This document shows positions 15,450 to 24,955 of a stretch of DNA of 46,792 nt, one piece after another. The stretch is from Methylobacter sp. (GTDB taxonomy: Bacteria > Pseudomonadota > Gammaproteobacteria > Methylococcales > Methylomonadaceae). The stretch is taken from assembly GCA_023229605.1 (NCBI GenBank), contig JALNYY010000013.1, positions 2,913 through 49,704 of the forward strand. Direction: 5' to 3'. The notes under the pieces are model-generated. The model was given only the letters and a program-made list of their open reading frames with translations. It had not been told where the DNA came from and searched no databases. Every line of letters begins with the position of its first letter. Positions within the stretch are counted from its first letter, which is position 1. The position numbers and the translations under genes were made by a program.

Positions 15450-17057
15450 CTACGAACTACACGACAACATCGAACACCCCGCCCGTTGCCTTGCCCAGTC
15501 GGGGCGTTTTAAGGCGAATTCTTCCTTGCCGAGTTGTTCGTCGTAGGGGTGGCGCAACAGTTCCAACAGCTCGTTAACCATCGAAAAATCGCCCTGCTCC
15601 GCCTTGTCTATCGCCAGTTGCGCGAGGTAATTGCGTAAAACGTATTTGGGGTTGGCGGCATTCATGGTCTTGATTCGCTCGGCATCAGCTATGCCGGAGT
15701 TTTGCACCCGCTTAATATAAGACTTAAGCCAAGTGCCAAGACGCGTTTTGTAATCATCGGTGATTTGTTCCGGCACATAATAGGCTTCCATTAGCGGTTC
15801 CATGAGAGCTTCATTGCTCAGTTCAGCGTCCATGACCAGCTCCGCCAGCTTGCGGTAAAAAATGGTCATATCCGTTTCGACCGTTTGCAACAGGACCAAC
15901 AGCTCGGTGTGCAGCTCCTTATCAATGGACGGATCATAGGCATTAAGCCCCAGCTTGTCGGCGACCATGGTTTGCCAGCCCTGCTCAAAGGTGTCTTTAT
16001 AGGCATTAATCGCCTGTTGCAGAGGTTCAACCTGCTCTATCAGCGGATAGATCGCATTAGCCAGTTGCCCCAGATTCCAGAAAGCGATTTGCGGCTGATT
16101 GCCGAAACGGTACCGACGATCCGACGCATCGGTGGTGTTGGGCGTCCAGTTGGGATCGTAATTTTCCAACCAGCCGTAAGGACCGTAGTCTATGGTGAGG
16201 CCGAGTATCGACATATTGTCGGTATTCATCACGCCGTGAACGAAGCCGACGCGCTGCCAGTGCACGATCATTTCCGCCGTTCTGCGGCAGACTTCTTCAA
16301 ACCATTTGAGATAAACATCAAATGACGGCTCGCCCAAATGCGGAAAGTCGGTGCGGATGGTGTAATCGACCAGTTTTTTCAGCAACTCAAGCTCGCCCCT
16401 GGCGGTAAAAATTTGGAAGTTGCCAAAGCGGGTAAACGACGGCGCAACCCTGCACACCACGGCGCCCGGTTCGAGCTGCGGATTGCCGTTGTAAAACATG
16501 TCCCGGATAACTTCCTCGCCGGTCAGCATCAGGCTCAAGGCCCGCGTGGTCGGCACGCCCAAATGATGCATGGCTTCGCTGCACAAAAACTCGCGCACCG
16601 AGGAGCGCAACACCGCCAATCCGTCCGCATTCCTTGAATAAGGCGTTTCGCCTGCGCCTTTCAGCTGCAAGGTCCAATGCTCGCCCCGGCGATTGACTAC
16701 TTCGCCCAGATTAATCGCGCGGCCGTCACCGAGCTGCCCCGCCCAGTTGCCGAACTGGTGGCCGCCATAGCAGGTTGCGTAAGGCTCCATGCCGGGCAAC
16801 AGACTATTGCCGACAAACACCTGGGTAAAATCGGCAGATTCGCAAGCTTCCGAACTCAAATCCAGCAATTCTGCAACTTCCCTGGAATAAGCGACCATCT
16901 GCGGGCCGGCAACTTTAGTCGGTAACACCCGAGAATAACAAGCGCCGAATACCTGACGGCGATTATTGACGGTTTCAGGATCGGCGGGTAGCTCGCGTAT
17001 AAAACGGTTATCGAAGACCACGTCATCGAGTCGGGGAGTTTTTGTTTGGGAATTCAT
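15450..17057 (-). CDS. selO: Protein adenylyltransferase SelO (YdiU family)
   Basis: Pseudokinase-fold enzyme that transfers AMP to Ser, Thr and Tyr of target proteins and is linked to redox stress. It has 535 residues. Family motifs include GMEPYATCYGGHQFGNWAGQ, LGDGRAINLGE, LQLKGAGETPYSRNADG, AVLRSSVREFLCSEAMHHLG, FVHGVMNTDNMSILGLTIDYGPYG and RFGNQPQIAFWNLGQLA. The C-terminus GCSMLSCSS carries Cys where animal homologues have selenocysteine. No substitution of a key residue was noticed. About 230 bases separate it from the divergent oxidase gene. Confidence 0.94.
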   Translation of the reverse strand: MNSQTKTPRLDDVVFDNRFIRELPADPETVNNRRQVFGACYSRVLPTKVAGPQMVAYSREVAELLDLSSEACESADFTQVFVGNSLLPGMEPYATCYGGHQFGNWAGQLGDGRAINLGEVVNRRGEHWTLQLKGAGETPYSRNADGLAVLRSSVREFLCSEAMHHLGVPTTRALSLMLTGEEVIRDMFYNGNPQLEPGAVVCRVAPSFTRFGNFQIFTARGELELLKKLVDYTIRTDFPHLGEPSFDVYLKWFEEVCRRTAEMIVHWQRVGFVHGVMNTDNMSILGLTIDYGPYGWLENYDPNWTPNTTDASDRRYRFGNQPQIAFWNLGQLANAIYPLIEQVEPLQQAINAYKDTFEQGWQTMVADKLGLNAYDPSIDKELHTELLVLLQTVETDMTIFYRKLAELVMDAELSNEALMEPLMEAYYVPEQITDDYKTRLGTWLKSYIKRVQNSGIADAERIKTMNAANPKYVLRNYLAQLAIDKAEQGDFSMVNELLELLRHPYDEQLGKEEFALKRPDWARQRAGCSMLSCSS

Positions 17058-17290
17058 TTGCCCTGCCTATTTGTCGGTATGCTTTTTCATGGGATGGTAA
17101 TAATTTTTCCTTATAATCATCGAATCTCACGCCGGTACGGTACGGTGAACAATTAATTTGATAATTTGGGCTTATTCTAGCGTTAAACATGAATTCTCGT
17201 TGAGATTCAGTTAAAATGGCTGCGTTAAAAAACCCTCCGCTTTGTGTGGCGGTGCGTCATTTTATTTAATGTTTTTTCTGAGGTCGTCGT

Positions 17291-19024
17291 ATGCGTAAAA
17301 ATCTTCTTACCTTTATTTGGAGCGCCACCCTGCTCTTTATGCATCCTTGGAGTCAAGCGGCCAGCGATTTACCTCCTTCGGCCAAAGTGGACATGGGAGC
17401 GGTAGAAGAAGTCTGTTCCGACTTCACTCCTGCCAAATGGCGTGAAGCACAAGTCATTGACGGTGTAGCGATACAAGCTTCACGGCTATGTAATCCCGAC
17501 AATCCGGCTGACATCGCCGCCTTTGTAAAAGGTACCAACGGCATTTCCATGGCAACACTGATGGAAACTCAGCTCGCGGCCGACGCCATTACCATGTCCG
17601 ACGATATCGACGGCGACGGCGACCCCGATAAAATCATTATCAAGCTTGAAGTTGCCGAACTCAACGGTCATTCGCCCGACATGAAGGACCCGACCACCAC
17701 CTTCGACATAGCGCCGGGCATACAGCCTACTTTTTGGGTTTTTGCCCCAAAAACCCGTGACATGTCCACACTCAGCATTTACGAACCGATAGCCAATCCC
17801 TTGTTGCGCGTACCGTCCCCGGTGATTCGCGTCGAGCAGGATGACGTGGTCTGGCTGGTACTGGAAAACACTCATTATTTGCCGCATTCCATCCATTTGC
17901 ACGGTATCGACCATCCGTTCATGGATCATGTCGGTGCCGGCAATGACGGCGTTGGACAAACCAGCAACATGGATACGATGCCGGGACAAAGCAAAACCTA
18001 TGTGATCAGGCCGCGTCAACCAGGCACCATGTATTACCATTGCCATGTTCAGCCGCATACCCACATTCCAATGGGCTTGCAGGGTATTTTCGTCGTTGAG
18101 GAAAACCGCCCCAACAACTGGCCGCAAACGCTTAACGTCGGGGCCGGCCAAGTGCGCCACCCTTCGGTAGCTGTGCTTGAAAAATATGCACGGGAATATG
18201 ATTTGCATTATGAATCGGCGGACAGGGAACTGCATGAGCTTATCGCCCGGTCGGCCAACGACCCCCGGCTGATTGCCAAGCATATGAACATGGAATACGA
18301 CACCACCGATGCCACCGATGATTATTTCATGCTCAATGGCCGCTCCTTCCCTTACACCCTAAGGGAATCACTGATTGAAATGAAACAGGATGAAAAAGTT
18401 AAACTGCGGATACTGAACGGTCACACCGAGGCCATGGCCGTGCATATCCACGGCCACAAGCCGACCATAACTCATTATGACGGCGTCGATAACGGCCCCG
18501 GCTCATATATCCAACGCGATGTACACGGCATGGTGCCTGCGCAGCGTCTGGACCTGGAGTTAAGCGGCATCGACGATGGTTTGCACAGCTTCGGGCAAGG
18601 TATCTGGATGTTCCACGACCATGTCGAGAAATCATTTACCACTAACGGCGTTGGCGAAGGCGGCGACATCAGCCTGGTCGTCTATGATGGATTCCTTGAC
18701 GAAAAAGGCATTCCCAAATCACACGGCATGAGCCTTGCGCCTTATTTCACTAAAGGCATGTGGAAACGCGATTACCCGATCTGGCAAGACTATGATGAGT
18801 GGCGCAGCTTAGGCCTGCCTGACCTGAAAGCAAGCTACCAGCCTTCTAAAGTTGCGGTGCAAACCGTACAACCCAAAAGGTCGGACGCAACCCAGGAACC
18901 TGAACAGGAAAGCTCTGTTTTTGGGAAATTGTTATTCGGTTTGATTTTGGGGTTATTGAGCTATGTGCTGATAATTAACCGGCAGATGATTTATGACCGT
19001 GTTCGTAAATTGACCAATAAATAA
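17291..19024 (+). CDS. Periplasmic multicopper oxidase, tail-anchored, type C two-domain-like
   Basis: A 577-residue copper oxidase with a signal peptide (cleaved near WSQAAS) and a C-terminal membrane helix (LLFGLILGLLSYVLII), so the active part faces the periplasm. Copper motifs are HSIHLHG (from residue 199), YHCHVQPHTHIPMG (Cys 251, giving the type 1 site), then HIHGHKP (from 385) and FHDHVE (442). The only HCH motif is in the first half, reversed from three-domain laccases but as in type C two-domain oxidases such as the Nitrosomonas blue copper oxidase. The first 150 residues include an Asp-rich DDIDGDGDPDK. The substrate is unknown: phenols, Cu(I) or an electron-transfer role are possible. 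The start has GAGG upstream. Confidence 0.85.
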   Translation: MRKNLLTFIWSATLLFMHPWSQAASDLPPSAKVDMGAVEEVCSDFTPAKWREAQVIDGVAIQASRLCNPDNPADIAAFVKGTNGISMATLMETQLAADAITMSDDIDGDGDPDKIIIKLEVAELNGHSPDMKDPTTTFDIAPGIQPTFWVFAPKTRDMSTLSIYEPIANPLLRVPSPVIRVEQDDVVWLVLENTHYLPHSIHLHGIDHPFMDHVGAGNDGVGQTSNMDTMPGQSKTYVIRPRQPGTMYYHCHVQPHTHIPMGLQGIFVVEENRPNNWPQTLNVGAGQVRHPSVAVLEKYAREYDLHYESADRELHELIARSANDPRLIAKHMNMEYDTTDATDDYFMLNGRSFPYTLRESLIEMKQDEKVKLRILNGHTEAMAVHIHGHKPTITHYDGVDNGPGSYIQRDVHGMVPAQRLDLELSGIDDGLHSFGQGIWMFHDHVEKSFTTNGVGEGGDISLVVYDGFLDEKGIPKSHGMSLAPYFTKGMWKRDYPIWQDYDEWRSLGLPDLKASYQPSKVAVQTVQPKRSDATQEPEQESSVFGKLLFGLILGLLSYVLIINRQMIYDRVRKLTNK

Positions 19025-19034
19025 CCCGCTCGCA

Positions 19035-19063
19035 GTAGAGATGTTGGCAGGCAGCATCTCTAC
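19035..19063 (+). terminator. Hairpin after the multicopper oxidase gene
   Basis: GTAGAGATG (19035-19043) and CATCTCTAC (19055-19063) form a perfect 9-bp stem with an 11-base loop, 10 bases after the stop. There is no T run, so termination would need help. It may instead be a short dispersed repeat. Confidence 0.5.
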
Positions 19064-19171
19064 GCTTATGTCCAACCTTAACTACACCGATATACCTCGC
19101 AAAAACCGTCGACTTCTATGTGCTATGCAATAAAAAATGACTATCAAGCATAAAAAGTGGATTACCCCGAT

Positions 19172-22100
19172 ATGATACGAATCCGTGCCATACTTGTTAT
19201 GGCATTGATATGCCCCTGCTTTTCGGCATCGGCTGACCCCATCCATCTACAGTTACGCTGGCATCATCAATTTCAATTTGCCGGCTATTATGCGGCATTA
19301 GAAAAAGGTTATTACAAGGCAGCCGGACTCGACGTCATTATCGACGAAGGCACGCCGGAAAAAAAACCGGTGCAGGAAGTCCTGCAAGGCCATGCCCAAT
19401 ACGGCGAGGCCAACAGCGAATTACTGCTGGAACGGTTGCGCGGCGCTCCGCTTATCGCCTTAGCCGCGATATATCAACATTCCCCTTCCGTATTAATCGC
19501 CCGCAAAGATGCCGGAATTTCTTCACCTGACGATTTAGTCGGGAAAAAAATCATGTTGCTGAACCAGACTGTCGACGCTGATTTTGTCGCCATGTTCAAT
19601 AATGAGGGCATAGACACCAGCCGTCTTCATATCATACCCAGCAGTTATGAAATCCGCGATTTGGTTGACGGTAAAGTTGACGCGTTCAATTCGTATCTTA
19701 GCAACGAGCCTTATTTTCTAAAGCAGCAAGGCGTTGAGTTCAACGTACTCAATCCGCGCAGCTACGGCGTCGATTTCTACAGCGACATTCTGTTTACAAC
19801 GGAAGATGAACTTAAACATCATCCCGAGCGCGTAAAAGCATTCCGCCAAGCCAGTCTTGAGGGCTGGTATTATGCAATGGATCATCCGCAGGAAATTATT
19901 GATCTATTGCTTACCCAATACAAAGCCAACAAAACCAGGGACCATCTTAACTTTGAAGCCGACGCCATACGTTCATTGATAATACCGGATGTAATCGATC
20001 TGGGACACATGAATCCCTGGCGCTGGCGGCACATGGCGGAAACCTTCGTCAAGGCGGGCATGGTTGAAAACGACAAGTTTTTGCAAGGTTTCAGCTATGA
20101 CCCAGACCCTAAAGCCGACAAGGAAAAGCTGCTTCGATATATCAAAATCGCCGTAGCCCTCGCCCTGTTAGCCGGCGTTATTACCTTAACCCTGTTAGCC
20201 GCCTATAGATCGCTAAAACGAAAAAACAAAATAGCCGCCCGTAACGAAAACCTTCTGCGTCTGGCGCATGAGACGGCGGGCATAGGCTACTACGTGACCG
20301 ACATAGAAACGGGGCGCTGGGAAAGCTCCGCCCTGCTCGATCAGATTTTCGGCATTGATGCCCGTTTTGAACGGAACATTCCCAATTGGGCGGCATTGAT
20401 TGATCCCGAATGCCGTCAGCATGCGCTTGATCAATATCAAGACATAATCCATAACCGCGAACGGTTTTCGATGGAATATGCCATCACCCGCCCCAGCGAT
20501 GGCAAGACACGCTGGGTGGTCGACCATGGCGACATCGAGTACGACAAAGCGGGCAATCCCGCACAACTGGTAGGCACCATCCAGGATATTACCGAACGGA
20601 AGCAAGCGGAAGCTGCGCTACGCGAAAGCGAAGACGCATTTCGGCACCTGTTTGAAGATTCCAACGACCCTGTTTTACTTATCAAAGAGGGGCGGTTCAT
20701 CGACTGCAATGCCGCCACTTTGACGCAGCTTGGGCTTAGCTCAAAATCAGAACTCATCAATTGCCGGCCCGATGAAATATCTCCCGACTGTCAACCCGAC
20801 GGGCAATCCTCTGAACAGAAAGCGCCTGAAATGATAGCCACTGCCCTGCGGATGGGTTATCACAGGTTCGAATGGCTACATACCCGGGCCGATGGTTCAG
20901 ACCTCCCGGTCGAAGTGTCCCTGACGCCTATGACCGTGCATGGCGAACTTATCGTTCATGTCTGTTGGCGCGACATCACCGAGCGCAAGCAAGCGGAGCA
21001 GCTGCTAACCCGTCAACTCCGCTATCTGAATATCATGGAACGCATCTCACGGATAAGCTCCAGGGCCGATAGTCTCGAAGCCATGCTCGATGGAGTGCTC
21101 AAAGAAATCAAGCTAATCTTCGATGCCGACCGCGCCTGGTTTTTGTATCCTTGCGACCCCAAAGCAAGCTTTTGGTCCGTGCCGATGGAGCGTATCCGTC
21201 CCGAATGGCCCGGCGCCTTTGCGCGTGAAATGAAAATGCCGGTCAGCAAAGAAATTGCAGAACTGTTTCAATCGCTGCTTGATACCGACAAACCCTTGCA
21301 ATACGGCCCGATGCAGGCTCTTGCCGTGCCAACGATAGCTGCCGAAGAATTCTCGGTAAAATCCCAGCTACAAATTGCACTGCACCCGAAACTTGGCAGC
21401 CCATGGCTGCTTGGCATCCATCATTGCTCTAAAGCGCATATCCACGACCAGGATGATCTATGGATCTTTACCGAGATTGCGCAAAGAATTACCGAGGCTA
21501 TGAGCAGCCTGATTTCAATAAAAAGCCTCCGGGATAACGAGGAACATTTCCGCAGGCTCATTCAAAAATCACCTGTCGCCATAGGTATAACCAATAAACA
21601 GGGCGGGATCGATTTGCTGAATGACCGCTTTATCCAAACCTTCGGTTACTCTCTGGACGACACACCAAACCTCGATACATGGTGGCCGCTGGCTTATCCT
21701 GACGAATATTATCGGAACCGGGTAAAAGAAACATGGACCGGCGCACTGGAAAAAGCCTTCGTTGACGGAAAAGATATTGACCCCATGGAGTTCAGGGTAA
21801 CCTGCAAAAATGGGACGGAGCGCGACATAGTTTTCTATAACGCAATCGTCGGCGAGCGGATTCTGGTATTTTTTGATGACATCACCGAACGCAAGGCCGT
21901 CGAAAATGAATTACGCGACCGCACCAATGAGTTGGCTTTACAAAATCAAATTCTTCAACTCATTAATCAAGAAGTCGACCTACCCAAGATATTGAATGAG
22001 TTAGCCCACCAAATTGAAGCGCTGCATCCCAGCATATTGTGCTCAATTTTGCTGCTGGATGAAGACAATAAACATCTACGCCATGGCGCGGCGCCCAGTT

Positions 22101-24598
22101 TACCCGACTTTTACAATCAAGCCATTGATGGCCTGGAAATCGGCGATGGCGTGGGTTCTTGCGGCACGGCGGCGTATCGTGGCAAGACCGTCATCGTTGA
22201 AGATGTGCAAACCCATCCTTATTGGGAACCGTTTCGTGATCTCGCCAAGCGCGCCAATCTGCATGCCTGCTGGTCACATCCGATAAAAAACAATCAGGGC
22301 CGTGTACTCGGAACTTTCGCTTTCTATCATCGACCTCCAGGGGTGGAGGAAGTGTCGCAAATGGTCGGGAACCAATGCGACCGACACCCAGGGGCGGAGG
22401 GAGTGCCGCAAATGGCCCGAATCCTGCCGGCACTATCAACGGATGCCGAAATCAGCCTGATTGAACACTATGCCGGCCTGGCGCAATTGGCGATTGAGCG
22501 AAACCGGTCAATGATGCAAATAGCTGAATCCATGTCGATACTCAAGGCCACATTGGAATCCACCGGCGAGTCCATTCTGGCCGTGGATTTGAACAACAAT
22601 TGGCTGCTGCATAATCAAAAGTTCATTGATCTGTGGCAAATTCCCGATGAAATCGCCGCCGCCAAAATAGGCGCTAAAGATGGCAGCACAACGCTATTGT
22701 ACGGCCCCAATCAAATCAAAGATGCCGAAGCTTTCTCAAACAAGGTAATTGAACTGTACGCGACCCCGGAAGCCCATTCTTTCGACACAATTGAATTTAA
22801 GGATGGAAGAATTATCGAACGATATTCCATCCCCAAGCTGATTAACAACAAAGTAGTCGGCAGGGTGTGGAGTTTTCGCGACGTTACCGAGCAAAAACTG
22901 GCCGAAGCGGAGCTTCGCATCGCTGCAACCGCCTTTGAATCGCAAGAAGGCATGTCCATCACCGACGCCAACCAGATTATTTTGAAAGTCAACAAGGCGT
23001 TTACCCGCATTACCGGCTATAGCCCGGAAGAAGTTGTTGGGCAAACCCACGCGTTGCTTAACTCGGGCCGCCAGGACGCCCGTTTCTACCAGGCGCTGCA
23101 ACAGAGCTTGAAACACGATGGCTACTGGGAAGGCGAAATATGGAACAAACGCAAAAACGGGGAAATCTATCCTGCGTGGCTCAGCATTACCACGGTTAGC
23201 GATGCGGATAACAGGGTCACCAACTACGTTGCCGCGTTCACCGACATCACCAAAGACAAGGAAGCGGAAGAAACCATTCACAATCTGGCCTATTACGATC
23301 CGCTCACCGCGCTGCCCAATCGTCGTCTGATGTGGGAGCGGCTGAAACACGGTATCGAAGTGGGGCGGCGTGACGGCAAACAGCTGGCGTTGCTGATGCT
23401 TGATCTGGATCGTTTCAAAGCAGTCAATGACAGCATGGGGCACTTGGCGGGCGACGAATTGCTGCAACAAGTCGCCGCCCGCATCAATGCAAGGTTGCGC
23501 GATGTCGATATGGTCGCCCGCTTGGGCGGCGATGAGTTTATCGTGCTGCTGGAAGACATTACTCATCCGGAAGATGCAGCGCGGGTCGCCGAGGAAATCG
23601 TCGCCGACTTGAGCAAGCCATTTGAATTGCTCCAAAATAGCAGCGCCAATCCTGAGCTAAGCCGAAAGGTGAGAATAGGCGCCAGCATAGGCATTAGCTT
23701 GTTTCCGCAACATGGCGACAGCCCTGAAGCGCTGATGGATAACGCCGATATTGCGCTGTATAGAGCCAAAGACGAAGGGCGCGGTTGCTTTGCCTATTTT
23801 TCGGAAGAATTCACCATTATCGCCCGTGAACGTATTGCACTGGAAACCCGCCTGCGCCGCGCCACTGAACAACGGGAATTGTGCGTCTATTATCAGGCGC
23901 AAATAGACATCGACAGCGGACTGATAGTCGGCGCAGAAGCGTTAGTACGCTGGCAAGATCCCTCCGAGGGACTGATTTCCCCATCCAGCTTTATCTCCAT
24001 TGCCGAAGAAACCGGTCTGATCGTGGAAATCGGCGCCTGGGTGTTGCGAGAGACCTGCCGGCAAGGCCGGCGCTGGATAGATGCCGGTTTCCCGTCGTTA
24101 ACCTTAGCAGTCAATGTCTCCCCTCACCAATTCCGCCGTAGCGACATCAGCGCCCTGGTGGCCGAAGTGCTGCACGAGACAGGGTTCCCCGCCGAACTGT
24201 TGGAACTGGAATTAACTGAGAGCGGCTTAATGGAAAATGAAGACAAAGCCGTAGAAGTGCTCAATAATTTGCGCGCTCAAGGCGTCCGTCTTGCCATTGA
24301 CGATTTCGGCACCGGCTATTCGTCGCTGGCCTACCTCAAGCGCTTCCCGCTGGACGTGCTGAAAATCGACAAGAGCTTTATCGATGACATTCCCTCGCTG
24401 CAAGACGATATGGAAATCACCGCGACAATTGTCGCCATGGGACATATTTTAGGATTCAAGGTGTTGGCCGAGGGCGTGGAAACGCTTGAGCAACTGGCAT
24501 TCCTGCGGGAAAAAGGCTGCGACACCTACCAGGGTTACATCAAAAGCAAGCCCCTGCCGGCGGAAGAATTTGCCCGCTTATTACTTGATCAACCCTGA
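19172..24598 (+). CDS. Giant sensor: NMT1-like binding domain, PAS/GAF array, GGDEF-EAL
   Basis: A 1,808-residue cyclic-di-GMP protein. A signal peptide leads into a periplasmic NMT1/THI5-like solute-binding domain (about 25-320; LRWHHQFQFAGYYAALEKGY), then one membrane helix (about 325-347). Inside the cell follow PAS, PAS, GAF (615-785), PAS, GAF (930-1110), PAS and PAS, each PAS ending in a variant of DITERKQAE. A GGDEF domain has RLGGDEFIVLLED and an EAL domain has GAEALVRW and DDFGTGYSSLAYLKRFPLDV. Both active-site signatures look intact. The ligand is unknown; pyrimidine-like or amine compounds are typical for the domain. ATG 19172 begins the signal directly; a GTG at 19157 is possible. 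motAB follow 360 bases downstream. Confidence 0.92.
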   Translation: MIRIRAILVMALICPCFSASADPIHLQLRWHHQFQFAGYYAALEKGYYKAAGLDVIIDEGTPEKKPVQEVLQGHAQYGEANSELLLERLRGAPLIALAAIYQHSPSVLIARKDAGISSPDDLVGKKIMLLNQTVDADFVAMFNNEGIDTSRLHIIPSSYEIRDLVDGKVDAFNSYLSNEPYFLKQQGVEFNVLNPRSYGVDFYSDILFTTEDELKHHPERVKAFRQASLEGWYYAMDHPQEIIDLLLTQYKANKTRDHLNFEADAIRSLIIPDVIDLGHMNPWRWRHMAETFVKAGMVENDKFLQGFSYDPDPKADKEKLLRYIKIAVALALLAGVITLTLLAAYRSLKRKNKIAARNENLLRLAHETAGIGYYVTDIETGRWESSALLDQIFGIDARFERNIPNWAALIDPECRQHALDQYQDIIHNRERFSMEYAITRPSDGKTRWVVDHGDIEYDKAGNPAQLVGTIQDITERKQAEAALRESEDAFRHLFEDSNDPVLLIKEGRFIDCNAATLTQLGLSSKSELINCRPDEISPDCQPDGQSSEQKAPEMIATALRMGYHRFEWLHTRADGSDLPVEVSLTPMTVHGELIVHVCWRDITERKQAEQLLTRQLRYLNIMERISRISSRADSLEAMLDGVLKEIKLIFDADRAWFLYPCDPKASFWSVPMERIRPEWPGAFAREMKMPVSKEIAELFQSLLDTDKPLQYGPMQALAVPTIAAEEFSVKSQLQIALHPKLGSPWLLGIHHCSKAHIHDQDDLWIFTEIAQRITEAMSSLISIKSLRDNEEHFRRLIQKSPVAIGITNKQGGIDLLNDRFIQTFGYSLDDTPNLDTWWPLAYPDEYYRNRVKETWTGALEKAFVDGKDIDPMEFRVTCKNGTERDIVFYNAIVGERILVFFDDITERKAVENELRDRTNELALQNQILQLINQEVDLPKILNELAHQIEALHPSILCSILLLDEDNKHLRHGAAPSLPDFYNQAIDGLEIGDGVGSCGTAAYRGKTVIVEDVQTHPYWEPFRDLAKRANLHACWSHPIKNNQGRVLGTFAFYHRPPGVEEVSQMVGNQCDRHPGAEGVPQMARILPALSTDAEISLIEHYAGLAQLAIERNRSMMQIAESMSILKATLESTGESILAVDLNNNWLLHNQKFIDLWQIPDEIAAAKIGAKDGSTTLLYGPNQIKDAEAFSNKVIELYATPEAHSFDTIEFKDGRIIERYSIPKLINNKVVGRVWSFRDVTEQKLAEAELRIAATAFESQEGMSITDANQIILKVNKAFTRITGYSPEEVVGQTHALLNSGRQDARFYQALQQSLKHDGYWEGEIWNKRKNGEIYPAWLSITTVSDADNRVTNYVAAFTDITKDKEAEETIHNLAYYDPLTALPNRRLMWERLKHGIEVGRRDGKQLALLMLDLDRFKAVNDSMGHLAGDELLQQVAARINARLRDVDMVARLGGDEFIVLLEDITHPEDAARVAEEIVADLSKPFELLQNSSANPELSRKVRIGASIGISLFPQHGDSPEALMDNADIALYRAKDEGRGCFAYFSEEFTIIARERIALETRLRRATEQRELCVYYQAQIDIDSGLIVGAEALVRWQDPSEGLISPSSFISIAEETGLIVEIGAWVLRETCRQGRRWIDAGFPSLTLAVNVSPHQFRRSDISALVAEVLHETGFPAELLELELTESGLMENEDKAVEVLNNLRAQGVRLAIDDFGTGYSSLAYLKRFPLDVLKIDKSFIDDIPSLQDDMEITATIVAMGHILGFKVLAEGVETLEQLAFLREKGCDTYQGYIKSKPLPAEEFARLLLDQP
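22331..22432 (+). repeat. In-frame 51-bp tandem repeat inside the second GAF domain
   Basis: Two imperfect copies start at 22331 and 22382, exactly 51 bases (17 codons) apart; about 33 of the first 40 bases match. Each holds GGAGG-x-AGTG-x-CGCAAATGG, and the first has a CCTCCA-GGGG-TGGAGG palindrome. They encode RPPGVEEVSQM and RHPGAEGVPQM. The sequence before (GTFAFYHRPP) and after (DAEISLIEHYAGLAQLAIER) reads as continuous GAF domain, so about 30 residues look inserted by a repeat element. Confidence 0.7.
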
Positions 24599-24644
24599 GT
24601 TATTGATATTACAAATTACCGAGGAATTTTTACCGCAAAGCTAT

Positions 24645-24818
24645 ATGGATGATGGACCCCTCGCTCTTTTTTTGCCCTTCGCCGCCTCGGCCGCACTGTT
24701 TTTGATCCTGTCTTTGTATGTGCTGATTGATCATATAAACAAGAAAAAACAAAGCAGTGAAAGATTAGCCCTTGAATTTCAAATTCAAGTTAAAATAAGT
24801 TCAAAATTATTGAACTGA
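24645..24818 (+). CDS. Small single-span membrane protein
   Basis: A possible 57-residue protein: MDDGPLALFLPFAAS, a hydrophobic helix to about residue 30 (AALFLILSLYVLI), then a charged cytoplasmic tail with KKKQSSERLALEFQIQVKI. The topology is that of a small inner-membrane protein. It lies 46 bases after the giant sensor gene on the same strand and is followed by a terminator-like hairpin. The ribosome-binding site is weak. I recognise no family, and the call rests on topology and position only. Confidence 0.45.
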   Translation: MDDGPLALFLPFAASAALFLILSLYVLIDHINKKKQSSERLALEFQIQVKISSKLLN

Positions 24819-24825
24819 CGCAATA

Positions 24826-24851
24826 AAAATGCGGATTTAAGATCCGATTTT
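24826..24851 (+). terminator. Bidirectional-type hairpin before motA
   Basis: AAAAT-G-CGGAT (24826-24836) pairs with ATCCG-ATTTT (24842-24851) around a 5-base loop with one bulged base; the T run sits in the outer stem. It would end the sensor and small-protein transcript. A TATAAT box at 24866-24871 just beyond it could then start a separate motAB transcript. Confidence 0.55.
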
Positions 24852-24955
24852 CGCGTTGCCCAATATATAATCATGACGTGATCCTTGCTTGAACATCGGC
24901 GATTACGGCATTACCTTAGCTGTTTCAATATAAACCAAGCACATAAAGAGAATAC

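Noticed and set aside
15430..15546. Short plus-strand frame beginning MNKVKRIYELHDN
   Set aside because: The peptide looks protein-like but has only 38 codons, mostly overlaps the selO end, and lacks a ribosome-binding site.
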